DNA of 64,000 bases from Branchiostoma floridae (Eukaryota > Chordata > Leptocardii > Amphioxiformes > Branchiostomatidae): positions 1 through 64,000 of the forward strand of contig NW_023365707.1 of the NCBI RefSeq assembly GCF_000003815.2. Direction: 5' to 3'. A model generated the notes under the pieces. It searched no databases and had not been told where the DNA came from. It worked only from the letters and a program-made list of their open reading frames with translations. Below are positions 47,601-57,800 of this stretch, piece by piece. Both the position numbers and the translations under genes were made by a program. How positions within the stretch are numbered: position 1 is the stretch's first letter; every line of letters begins with the position of its first letter.

Positions 47601-49117
47601 GAAAAGGATGCTAGAAAATCAACTTAAGTTGCAGTGTATTTCATCTGAGTGATTTGGCCATTTACTTCTACATTTCCGATCAGTTGAGAAGATTGAACTG
47701 CCTGTAAGTGAAGAATTTTGTTATACAGCATTTCATAATCATAGTTTGCTCCTATTTCCAGCTGACTGCAGTGTTGAGGTCCAGAGACCCACAGCACCCC
47801 ACCATACAGAACAGCTGCACCTACGACAAGTTCCTCGGCTGGATGGCAGACTTCCTTCAGCTCATCGTAGACGACTTCAAGTCCCCCTTCTTGCTTAAAG
47901 CAGCGCAGCGAATCGTCCAAGACAGGATTGAAGCAGCGGATCCAGAAGACGCGGAAAAATCCGAGACTGACTCGGACGCGTACGAGACGCCTTCGGAGAA
48001 TGAGGCTTGTCCGAAAGAGGAGAACAACGTCTTGCCGTCGCGCCGGCTTCTACAGGAGTGCTTCGTGGTCATGGCCAAGGAGGAGAGGTCAAGTGCAGAG
48101 TTTAGGAAAGATGTTGTCGGGTACCACTACGACAGTCTAGTGAGGGATCTGAAGATGGAGAAGCAGCAAGCAAAGGCGTCGGGAGCTACGGTCAGGAGAA
48201 GCCCAAACGGGAAGCACAAACAAACAGAAAAGTCAGAACCAAAGAAAATGCAGACAACATCTGAAGATACAGTAGTCCAGGGTTCGAATCCACCCACTCC
48301 AGAACTGGCGAACAGACACAGACATACCCAGGCAGAGAAGCGGAAACACGGAGAAAAGGAAGATGACCCACGCAGAGATACGAGAGCAAACGATCAACCA
48401 TCGACTAGCGGATTGAGTAAGAAAGCCAACCACAGGAAGTCCCGTAGGGTGGTACAAGAAGACGAAAGTGAGTCGGAAGATGATGACACAAAGGAAAACG
48501 CAAATCAGAAGTCAAGGTTTAAGAAAAGGAGTCGAAAAAACAGGATACAAGAGGACGACAGTGATTCAGACGATGAGTCCACAAAGGAAAATGCGACACG
48601 AAAGTCAAGTTTCAAGAAAAGAACCCCGGAACGAGAGAACGACCTTGAGTCAGAAGATGATGCCGCGAAGGAAAATGCGATACGGAAGGCAAGTTTCAAG
48701 AAGAGAAGCCGGGAGAAATCCGCGTACGGTAGCGGTGTGAAGGAAACATGGAGTTCCGACGAGGAAACATTCCGCTGTCCCGTGAGAAAGAAGTACGTGT
48801 ACGAATCGGATTCCGAGGACTCTGCGGACTTGTCGAGCGCGCTGCCGTGCCCTGCAGGCGGACTTCGCGTTCCCGTGATTCCCGCGAAGTTTCGCGTGAA
48901 GAACAAACTGGACATCACTTCGAAAGGGTACATCCGCATACGGCACCAGTGGAGCGAAGAGGAGGTGTCGAATCTCATCGACGGGGTGAGAAGGTACGGC
49001 CAGGGCAACTGGTCAAAGATTCTGGATAAATTCCGCTTCAACGGACGCACGAACGTCAACCTTAAGGACAAATGGCGCCAGCTGGTGAAATCTCGGGTGG
49101 TGAAAGATTATCCCTAG
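44606..49117 (+). CDS. TERF: TERF1/TERF2-like telomeric repeat-binding protein, 5 exons, 608 aa
   Basis: Exons 44606-44735, 45667-45769, 46405-46522, 47121-47240 and 47762-49117 join in frame. TRF proteins bind double-stranded TTAGGG telomere repeats as dimers and anchor shelterin. The N-terminal TRFH dimerisation domain (about residues 10-200) opens with EDAVANGWILEFVCY, very like vertebrate TERF1. The C-terminal Myb/telobox (about 549-605) reads HQWSEEEVSNLIDGVRRYGQ and then the diagnostic VNLKDKWR. Between them is a charged linker with three ~30-residue repeats (ESEDD-TKENA-KS-FKKR, about 388-490) and many basic nuclear-localisation-type clusters. The protein starts directly with TRFH, lacking both the acidic leader of TERF1 and the basic leader of TERF2, as expected of a pre-duplication homologue. 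The ATG sits in AAAACATGGCGG, a good start context that also fits a YY1 site. Length is slightly above vertebrate TERF2 (about 540). Confidence 0.92.
45380..45515 (+). mobile_element. tRNA-derived SINE-like repeat, second copy
   Basis: Contains CCCGGGTTCGGTTTCGGG, a degenerate B box, and the tail TTTCTGTTCTACTCGCCCCT then CAGGTTGTTTCA shared with 31530-31570. It lies in intron 1 of the TERF-like gene. Confidence 0.5.
46637..46650. promoter_or_regulatory. X-box-like palindrome in TERF intron 3
   Basis: GTCACCATGGTTAC has the RFX X-box layout. No supporting context. Confidence 0.2.
47265..47445 (-). mobile_element. LINE 3' fragment, minus strand
   Basis: On the minus strand the sequence encodes PEWNALPGTVLIAPTIASF and then CARQEACPP, the same LINE tail as at 43440-43560 (PEWNALPGTVVSAP). 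It is a 5'-truncated insertion in intron 4 of the TERF-like gene. Confidence 0.75.
47540..47735 (+). repeat. Two-copy tandem duplication in TERF intron 4
   Basis: CAGTTGTGAAGATTGAACTG then CCTGTGAATGAATTTTATTAT at 47546 is repeated as CAGTTGAGAAGATTGAACTG then CCTGTAAGTGAAGAATTTTG at 47681, spacing 135. It ends 30 bases before the exon 5 acceptor and, unlike the arrays in the other genes, does not include exon sequence. Confidence 0.8.
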
Positions 49118-50572
49118 GAGAAGTCAGAATCTGGAAGTGAATGGCACTAGTACTTCTAGTTAATAGCCCTAACCCATTAATCTCCAAGCAGATTCCCGAT
49201 GGCAAAGCTGGCCAAGGAGTATAGTTGGCCAGAGAAGAGGTGCTCCTTGGCCAGCTTTGATACTATCTTATGCCACTGGCCGGGAATCTGCTTGGAGATT
49301 ACTGATAATAGCCAATAGTATACAGTACAAAATCAGAAGTAGAACCTAGTTAAACTTCAGCACATTGAAGTAGCCATTCAGCACCCATGTCGCTGTTGGT
49401 TGTGGAGTTAGGTAACAGGGAGAGAGTATGCAGGCTTCAGCCAGTAAAGTATTAGAAAATCGATGTTAGTTTTTTAATTAATGTCCTGCATAGGTTACTA
49501 GTACTGTAGGCAGTAGAATTTGTATTCATTTAGCTTTACCCGGATTAGGCATATGAGGAAGGAGGTCAAATAATCACTTGATTAGAGTGATTTAGACTGT
49601 AACTTGTTAACAGACTGTTAGTGATGATAATGCATATTATGTACAGGACACATAAGATCAAAAGTCACAGAATTTTAACAAGCAAATTTGCAGTTGGCAA
49701 CTTTAACCTTTAAAAGAAATTAATGTTGAGATAAACAGTATTGTTCATAGTTGCTACAAGGACGTTACAAAATACCTCCTTGGTTGCTACAACTACCAAG
49801 AACATTACTTAGGTAATGACTTTGTAATATTTACCATTAAGAAAGTAAAATGGCTGTATAGTTTAGAGCTGCAATAACAACATAGGACACTAATTGTTAC
49901 GACTCCATGATATTTGCCATTTAAAGTACCTGTCTGAATCCAGTGTTCAAATTGTTGACTTAGTTTTGAGCAAGGTTATGTATAGGCTATATAACCTCCT
50001 TGGTTTGAGCTTTTACATGTAGAGTTTGTAAAGTTTGTACGCCTAAATTACCAGAACAGTTATATATGATTCATTATTTGGCTTATTATATTACTAGTAC
50101 TAACTCCCTTTTTCCACTATTGCACTAGAGGTTCCAACCACTGTACAACCAATGTTAAACAGATCTCTTAACAATTTTTATAGATAAAGATCAATTTTTA
50201 AAGTTTTGTGTGCTTTGTCGTCTTTTGAATCATACTTCTACACCTTTTATCATATTCTAATGAACCCTAGCGTTACACAACTTAAGAACAGAAGGCATAA
50301 ATAATGTTAACGTATATTCGCGGTAGAAAAGAACATTACGGCGAACACGTCAAGGTTTACAATACATCGAGTTGTTTGAAATATCGGTATGCGTGTAACA
50401 GTGGGGGGGGGGAGTTGTATATAAGATTTATGGTGACCTATCACGTTTCACTGTACATATGTATATGGACAAAGCTTTACTTGAATTACAGAGGTTACAA
50501 ATTACGCTACACCGAAAAATACAACATTCTCCAAACAAATCACACTGGGAACAACTTTTTTCAGTGAAACAT
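49118..50572. other. Region downstream of the TERF-like gene
   Basis: 3' untranslated sequence and AT-rich intergenic DNA. A MITE (49178-49297) lies 60 bases after the stop. No clear AATAAA was seen near the stop codon. Confidence 0.4.
49178..49297. mobile_element. MITE family C (CTCCAAGCAG ends), copy 1
   Basis: TAATCTCCAAGCAGATTCCC at the left is mirrored by GGGAATCTGCTTGGAGATTA at the right. A second inverted pair, AAAGCTGGCCAAGGAG/CTCCTTGGCCAGCTTT, makes an almost perfect hairpin. Confidence 0.85.
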
Positions 50573-50578
50573 TTTATT
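50573..50578 (-). terminator. Candidate poly(A) signal of the small secreted-protein gene
   Basis: TTTATT on the plus strand is AATAAA on the minus strand, about 680 bases beyond the stop codon at 51261. Plausible but not proven. Confidence 0.3.
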
Positions 50579-50689
50579 TCTACTTTGAAATGCTCGAATT
50601 CACCATGGAGTGCTTCTCACACACAGATCAGGTGAACCCGCACTCATTTTCGTTTACGACTATCTTCAAACAGATGTAGAGGGTCAAAA

Positions 50690-50868
50690 GGTTAATCTCC
50701 AAGCAGATCCTACAATGGCATAAAATAGTACCAAACTGGCCAGGAGATAGGCAGCCAAGAGGTGTACATTTGCCGGTAGCAAAACACACTCCTAAGCCGG
50801 CTTCACTCCTCTTCCGGCTTTTGATACTATCTAATGCTACCGTATGATCTGCTTGGAATTTACCAAAA
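50690..50868. mobile_element. MITE family C, copy 2
   Basis: TTAATCTCCAAGCAGATCCT ... ATGATCTGCTTGGAATTTAC. The subterminal words AATGGCATAAAATAGTA/TACTATCTAATGC are inverted as well. It lies downstream of the minus-strand secreted-protein gene. Confidence 0.75.
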
Positions 50869-50911
50869 GGTAACGTTTCTCGAGCTGAGAGGTCAAACAC
50901 GAAGCATGGAA

Positions 50912-51056
50912 CCTTACTCTCCAAGCAGAGCTTAGCTCCTGCTGTTTTTGACGTGTTTTAGGCGTTTTGAACGGGCTTTCTATTGTGTACCGTTTTCGGG
51001 ATATAAAGAAAACGGTACAAAACAGCCGGAGCCTATTAAATGCTTGGAGAGTAGTC
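50912..51056. mobile_element. MITE family C relative, copy 3
   Basis: TACTCTCCAAGCAGAGCTTA at the left and GCTTGGAGAGTA at the right, with an inner inverted pair around GTACCGTTTTCGGGATATAA. The ends match the family but the core differs. Confidence 0.6.
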
Positions 51057-51260
51057 CACTTGCCCTGGGTAGAAAGTCACCCCGGAACTTGGTCCGTGGG
51101 AAACGTTACGGTTTCACCTTTCTATATCTACTCGGAGATTGAATCTACGACGCTACAGTTTCTAAGTTTTACTACGAGATCATTCTGTATGTGTGGGAGT
51201 CTACATCTCGTTCCCAGAGGCCGTGCTTTGCCCCCTCTTGTTCCCAGGTAGCCGCGTGCC

Positions 51261-53008
51261 TCAGGCGTCATTTTTGGCGAAGTCGGGCGTCCGTCCGTTC
51301 TGGGCGTCCTGACGCATCTCTGTAATTACTGCCTCGTCAACCTGCAAAATTTGTAAAATTACTGAATAAAGACTTTTAATAAATGTATACAAACTGGGTG
51401 AAGCAGAAGTCATAACAAAGGAATAGTTTACAGATACATGCATGACATTCGAATTCTGCAGAGGAGCTTTCGTCATAGCCTGACTAAAATCGCGCCCCTA
51501 GCGGCCGGCCCTAAGATTGCCGCCTCCCTAGGAGGGGGTCATTAAGCCCAGCCGGCGAGAGCTTGTGTAAACACAGGCTACTTTCGTCAAAACCTCAATG
51601 ATTCCACCAAGTGAATTCCGCTACTTTGCGATGGTGTAAATGTAAGAACAGATATGTTTACAATATTTCTATACACTCATTACAAATAACAATTGCCTGA
51701 TGATACACAGTCTCAGAAGGAGGGGGGAGAGAGAGGGGGGGGGGGGGGTGTAGAAACTTACAAAGAAAAAAGCCTAAAACATGTCACAGAACAGCCGGAC
51801 CCGAACATCTGCTGGGAGATTACAGTCGACATGATATCCTTAATTAATCTGGTTTTAAAAACAACTAATATAGGTTAAACCGCGGATAAAGGTGAACTAG
51901 CGTAATAAATCCCCCGAGCCGGTCCCGTCTTAGTCTCTACCAGACTCCTGGTCGCTGGCCAAAACCCGTAGAAATTGAACAAATAGAGGAGTGAGCCGGC
52001 CAGAGGAGTATGGCCGGCTAGGGAACAACGCGCTACCGGCTATACTCTTCTGACCGGCTTACTCCTCTATTTGTTCCATTTCTACGGTTTTCCAGCGACC
52101 TATGGAGTCTGGTAGAGACTAGTCCCACCTTGTGGTCCTGCTGCATGTGCGGGGAGAACCCGTCCGAGTCTCCACGCTTCTGCCGCTGTAAGAAACTCGC
52201 CGCGTCTTTCTCTGACGTCATCAAGACGTCTTCCCGGTCCTTGTCGCTGGCTGGGGAGGTCAGGGGATAGAGTTTCACTGTTTGTTTGTTTGTTTGTTTG
52301 CTTGTTTGTTTGTTTGTCATAATTGGTATCAGTGTTGACACATTGCTACGCATGTTGTAATAATGATAGCTTATTGATTGCAGTTAAGTACCAATCTCCA
52401 ATTCATAGCAGCGCTGTAGCGAGTCGAATTGCGTATCTAGGCATTAAAACGAAAACTTAACATAGTAACAAAAGTAACAAAAAAGTAAATTAATAAGACT
52501 AACATGTATGATTAACACCATAAGACAATACAGATGAGGATAACTGAAATAGTTATTACTGAAGAGTAAAAGTAATAACTGCAAAGTGAATAGTTTATGG
52601 TGTAGGATGGTGTTCTTTAAAAAAAGGCGCTCGCGCGCGCTTTGCCGGTGGCATGGACTATATCGGAAAATTTTGAACATTCAAGTCTCTCTAATGGTAA
52701 AATTTTTATAGAGGATTTCAGAGTACAAATGTGTAAAAAAACGGAGATTACCGTCAATAACAGCACTCAAATGAAATGATTTTAATTTAGATTTCTTTTG
52801 GATACCTTCGAACCCCCTGCCTATGGCTATGTGCTTGAAGCTGAACCCGCTGAACAACAAATTCTTAATAGTTTTTCCATCGAAAATTTATCTTAACACA
52901 TAAGAAATGTAAACAAAAAGTGCACGACAAGGAAAAAAAAAACTTACCCTGAGCGACCAGAGTGACAAAGTAAACCGCCAAGGCACAGATAAGAAACAAG
53001 CGCGACAT
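51261..53008 (-). CDS. Small secreted propeptide-like protein, 3 exons, 87 aa (UCMA/Gla-rich-protein-like?)
   Basis: On the minus strand, coding exons 52948-53008, 52129-52250 and 51261-51341 join in phase (1, then 0) with GT-AG borders (G|GTAAGT, AAG|GTGGGA). The product begins with a clear signal peptide (MSRLFLICALAVYFVTLVAQ). Next comes a short acidic segment, then SEKDAASFLQRQKRG at 33-47, with a dibasic Lys-Arg cleavage site (45-46). The mature part is short and acidic (VDEAVITEMRQDAQNGRTPDF) with no cysteine. UCMA, a secreted cartilage matrix protein carboxylated on many Glu, has the similar word ESDASNFLKRRGKR before its furin site and then VDEL. The resemblance is short and the mature part is much shorter than vertebrate UCMA (about 138 aa precursor), so identity is tentative; a peptide hormone precursor is the alternative. 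That it is a spliced secreted-protein gene is well supported. Confidence 0.65.
51858..51905. mobile_element. MITE family A fragment (right end)
   Basis: AATATAGGTTAAACCGCGGA and TAAAGGTGAACTAGCGTAA are a right end only, within intron 2 of the secreted-protein gene. Confidence 0.6.
51933..52119. mobile_element. MITE family D hairpin next to a donor site
   Basis: GTCTCTACCAGACTCCTGGT ... and the mirrored GGAGTCTGGTAGAGAC. An inner pair, AATAGAGGAGTGAGCCGGCC/GGCCGGCTTACTCCTCTATT-type, makes a long hairpin. TA flanks both ends. It ends about 9 bases from exon 2 of the minus-strand secreted-protein gene (donor 52123-52128). Confidence 0.8.
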
Positions 53009-54520
53009 GACTGCACAGTACTACAGTCCCTCTCAAATCTGGCTGTCTTTTTTCGTGAGGATGATTTGGGTGTGACTGAAAACTGCAGCTGGTCCTCTCT
53101 TCTCCTGCAGCTGTGACCGAGACTTCCCAGGGTAATTGAGGTCCAGTGTAGCCTCTGTCCAGACCTCTTGAGCTGATGCGTATGCAGTCAAACCTGCCGA
53201 AGCGACCACCTCTTCTTAGCAACCACCTGGCCATTACGACCGATTTTTCTCCTCCATTTTCCCCATTGACGTAAGCATTAAGCGTCCTCTTCACAACGAA
53301 CACCTGGCCAACGCGACCGCCAGAAATTGGGACCGCACATGACCAAATCCCTACACATATCGACATTATATAAAATTATATAAAATTATTGTTATTGTTT
53401 AGCACGGTGGCTAATAAAGATTGTATTATTAGGGGAGGGGGGCTGATTCACGATTTTATTTTTCAACATCAACTAAGGCTCTTTATGGGGGAAAGGCAGT
53501 TTTATGAGAACCTTATCCCATGTTGAAAGTCGCAAATTAGCGCTCCACAAAAATAAACGTCGCCACTCAAGAAGTCTGCGAAGGAGGCTACGTCAGGAGG
53601 ACTGAAAACAAGGACTGAAAATGACAAAGCCAATAAAAGAAAACGAAAGTTCCTTTCTATTCCAAACGTCCAGGTTGTATATCTGAGGAAATCGAAGGTT
53701 TATTCTTTTATTGTGTTATTACTATGGACCAAAAGCTGGCGCGTACAGCTTTCCAAAAGTTGGAAAACAGATCGAAATGACACCTTTTCATGTATTGTGC
53801 GAAACATTCGCACTGTCTAAAAAAATTGAAAAGGCACATTTTGATGAATCGTTTTAGAAAACTGGTCGTCTAAAAATTGGAATAGAGATCGAAAATCTTT
53901 TCTCTTTCGGCGCCAGGTTTTCTAAATTCTAAGAGTAAGATCGAAGATGTATTCTTGTGTTTTGTTGCTCAGTTTTGTTTGCTCGCATGAAAAGCCTTTC
54001 AAGTGGCACAGCCTGTAGGTCGATGGCTAAGCTTGTTTTTGCAAAGATCATCTGATGAAATATTGGCTTTTAGCATCTGTTGCTGACAACTAAAGAACAG
54101 TTATTACGAAAACTACACCCTGTTTCGTAAAACGTATCAAACACCGTTTTTTACCTTTGCAAAAATGTTGTGTTTAATGGTAACTAACTGGTAGTATTTT
54201 TGTATGTTGGTTTGATGTGGTTGAACACTATGATCATGCTGTATATGGATGGGAATTCTCATGAAATTTGGTACGTCGTTAGATATTGGCACATCAAAAA
54301 TATGTTAAGGCTTCGTGTCCCCTGGCGGTTTTCCTGGGTACTGTTGTAGAACTCACGTTTTTTTTTTATTCAGTCATAATTCACCACTCTGAAGAAACTC
54401 CTAGCGGAATGTTGCAGTACAGCAGCTACTAAACAGCTGTCCGGTTCATTACTTCCGGGAGTGCGCAGTTAGGGTGCGCAGTAGGGTGCTGCTGCCATTT
54501 TGGATTTTTGTTAGCTACGA
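53009..54520. other. Divergent intergenic region between the secreted-protein and Argonaute genes
   Basis: Holds the putative promoters of two divergent genes. CGACCACCTCTTCTTAGCAA-type words at 53190-53330 look like a dispersed repeat. No ORF of note. At 54490-54502 GCTGCCATTTTGG resembles a YY1 site and may mark the Argonaute promoter. Confidence 0.4.
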
Positions 54521-54881
54521 AGTGGGAAGAGGTGAAAGAGACATGAGGAGGAGATAGCGGACTTCCTTAACGACTAAGACGTCTTCCAAGACATCAGTGC
54601 ATTCCTAGACAAACATGGGACCTTCTTCTAGACATTTGAAGCGGTGATGAGAAATTTACAACGATTTGGAGGGCAGTTTCGAATCGTCGGGATGCAAATA
54701 TTTAGCGGGTTATTTTAACCCGGACGTTGAAACAGCTGTTGTTGTTATTGTTGTTTTCTCCATGTCCGGGTCTTCAACAACAACTTCAAGACATCGGACT
54801 GGCTGAGAAGGTTTCTTAAGGTTCCGTCTTGAGGATTTAAATATTTGGGGACGAGAGTTGGTGTGAGCGGGCCAGAGCACC

Positions 54882-57800
54882 ATGTTTCCCGGGTTCGGAC
54901 AGCAGCAGTTCCCGGGCCACCCGCCACCGGGCCCGCCTGGGCCTCCCGTGCCGCCGCCTGGACCAGGTGAGTCAAGTACAGGTGTTATACAGGTGTGGTA
55001 CCTGGGAACTAAGGTGTATGTGTAGAATAGAATAGTGCAGCTGAGAAATTGTGCTGTTGTTTCGTCTGGCTCACGTTAGAAGTAGAAGTAGAACTAAAAG
55101 AACAGTGCTCATTAAAAAAAAAATCCATGTTGTTTTAAGCAGCAACAATAACATTGGAACAGGTGTGTTAAGTACAGGTGTTGATACAGGTGTGCTTCCT
55201 GGGAACTAAGGTGAATGTGTAGAATAGTGCAGCTGAGAAATTGTGCTGTTGTTTCGTCTGGCTCACGTTAGAAGTAGAAGTAGAAGAACAGTGCTCATTA
55301 AAAAAAAATCCATGTTGTTGTTTTAAGCAGCAACAATAACATTGGAACAGGTGTGTCAAGTACAGGTGTTATGCAGGTGTGCTTCCTGGGAACTAAGGTG
55401 TATGTGTAGATTTAAGAAAAGTAGAATGAAATAGTGCAGCTTATCCCTCGAAACCTGCCTCGAATTGTACTAAAAACAAAATTGTATTTGTAACAAAAAA
55501 ATTGTATGTTGTTGGTGTAAGCTGCAACAATAACATTGGAACAGGTGTGTCCAGTACAGGTGTTAATACAGATGTGTTACCTGGAAATTAAGGTGAATGT
55601 TTAGAGTTATGTAATGTAGAATTGCATATAGTTCAGTTCATCCCTCGAATTGTGGTATTCTGAGGCTGCTTATGTAACACTAACAGTGCAGCATTTTTGT
55701 CTAAATTTTGTATGTTGTTGGTGTAAGCTGCAACAATAACATTGGAACAGGTGTGTCAACTACAGGTGTTGCAGGTGTTGTGTCTGAGATATTGAAGTGT
55801 TAGATGTAGAGTAGAGTAACTTACAGATTATTGTTCCAAATGCCTGCAGTGTTTTTGTGAGGCTTTATTTCATTTCATTTAATTTCACTTCTTGAACTCA
55901 AGTTCCGAAGTTCTTGTGTTGTTTTGATAAGCTGTTGTTTTGGTAATGTTTGTGTAAGATGGAACTAACATAAACAATAACAAAGGCACTGGTAAGAAAA
56001 CAACAGGTGCACAGGACCAAAACATCAGTTTTGAAGCAAATGCAGGTGAGTATGGGACCCTCTGTTAATAGAAACATAGGGAAGACACAGTGCTGGAAGC
56101 CACATCTGTTTGGAGTATCTATCCTGAGTCACTTTTAAGCCCCCTTTACAAATCAAGAATTTAGCTCGGCCGAGTTGCCAGCGAGTTCTAAATTACGAGG
56201 AGGTTTGACCCTGATGCCGAGGAAGAAATGGCAGAGTTTCTTCGTAGGCATCAGGTTCATGCCTCCTCGTAATTTAGAGGTCGCTGACAACTCCGCCGAG
56301 CTAAATTCTTGATTTGTAAAGGGGCTTTAGTATGAGTAATACTGTAAGGTGTGAGCATCTCTTACAATACTAATACAGAAATGCATCAGTGCTAAGGTGC
56401 ATGTAGAGAATAGTGTGACTCAGCACCGTCTCTGAGTTTCACCTGACTCGTGTTTGAATAATTAACCCTGCCCCAGCAAATGAAGGCAGTTACACATTTA
56501 CCTTTTATTTTATTTTTTTATCGGTATAGCAGAATTAAGAAAATCTTTACCATTCAGTATCTGTTATTTAGGGTTAAACTTAAGCACAAAAAGGAGTCAT
56601 CCTGTTTTGAACTTTAAAGCATGATATTATTGTAACTTTTCTATGGTTGCTGTTTTCTGCTCTGTACCACCCATACAGCTAGTGTTCTTTATACTATTAT
56701 AGGGTTCTTTTATACATGTTTAGCGTTGACAACTGTAAAAGTACACGGCATTGCAGGCTTCAAACCCTGGTCCCAGTTGCATGTGTTCAAACCACTGCTC
56801 ATTCAAAATTCATTCTGATCACCTGTTGTCATCTAAAATGACATCTGTTGAATTCCTTTAGCTTTTTGAAGGGGTAGTTTTTCAACGAGCTGTAAAATAT
56901 GCGCACGGTATGACAATAAAAGAGGCAGCTGTGTCGTAATCATTGAAATTGGTTCTTTCTGTGCAATATTTAAATCTAAAACTAACCTCATGAATGTTTG
57001 ATCAAAGTAGGGCAAGTGTGACTCATTTTCATCATGAATAGAAAATGTTTTGAACAGCCATTTGTGAAGTTAACAAGTAGTGAATTTTTCAATTGTTTAA
57101 ATGATGCTGTATGACAACAACACTTTAAGTTTGTTCTCTTCAAATCATGAAATATAGATTATAATGCTTCAACTGTATTTCAACAATTATTTATTGTATG
57201 ATACCAGAGTCAGAGGTGAAAGTCTGTACTAGAGGACGTAGAAAACTGCGAACACAAAACCACCGGGAAAATTTCTGCATTTACAGTACCTCGTGGATAA
57301 AATTGAACTAGCATTACTCAGAGTCATGATTTCCTCTCAGACATTTTGCTGGATTTTTGCTAAAAATGGTTCAATTTGCATCAGAATGAATCATCCAGTA
57401 GCGACAGGTGTGACAGGTGCATCGTGGGTGAAACCTGACACCACCTGCAGCTGTCAATCATCAGCATCTTTTTTACAGACATTTGTTGGTTCAGCTGACT
57501 ACAGACATGGCTGAACAACCATCAAATACTGGAGCTTACTGGGCTGCAGCAAGTTATCTACTTGTGTATCAGACATTATTGGATAAAACGTTTAGGAAGA
57601 AAACATCAAGTATTTTCTAAAAAAACTATATACTGTATTCTTTAAGAATTTCTTATAAAAAAAAACATGTAAAAACCTGCTCTGCAACAAGATCTCTTCA
57701 GTGTCAATGATGGAACATAGTGGGTGCTGTTAGTGCTATCTGAAACATCTGACTGTTTCCAAAATCATATCCAGTTGCTTGAGTTATTGTTGTTTTGCTT

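Noticed and set aside
48505-49071. 188-aa minus-strand ORF
   Set aside because: Antisense shadow of the charged linker and Myb exon of the TERF-like gene.
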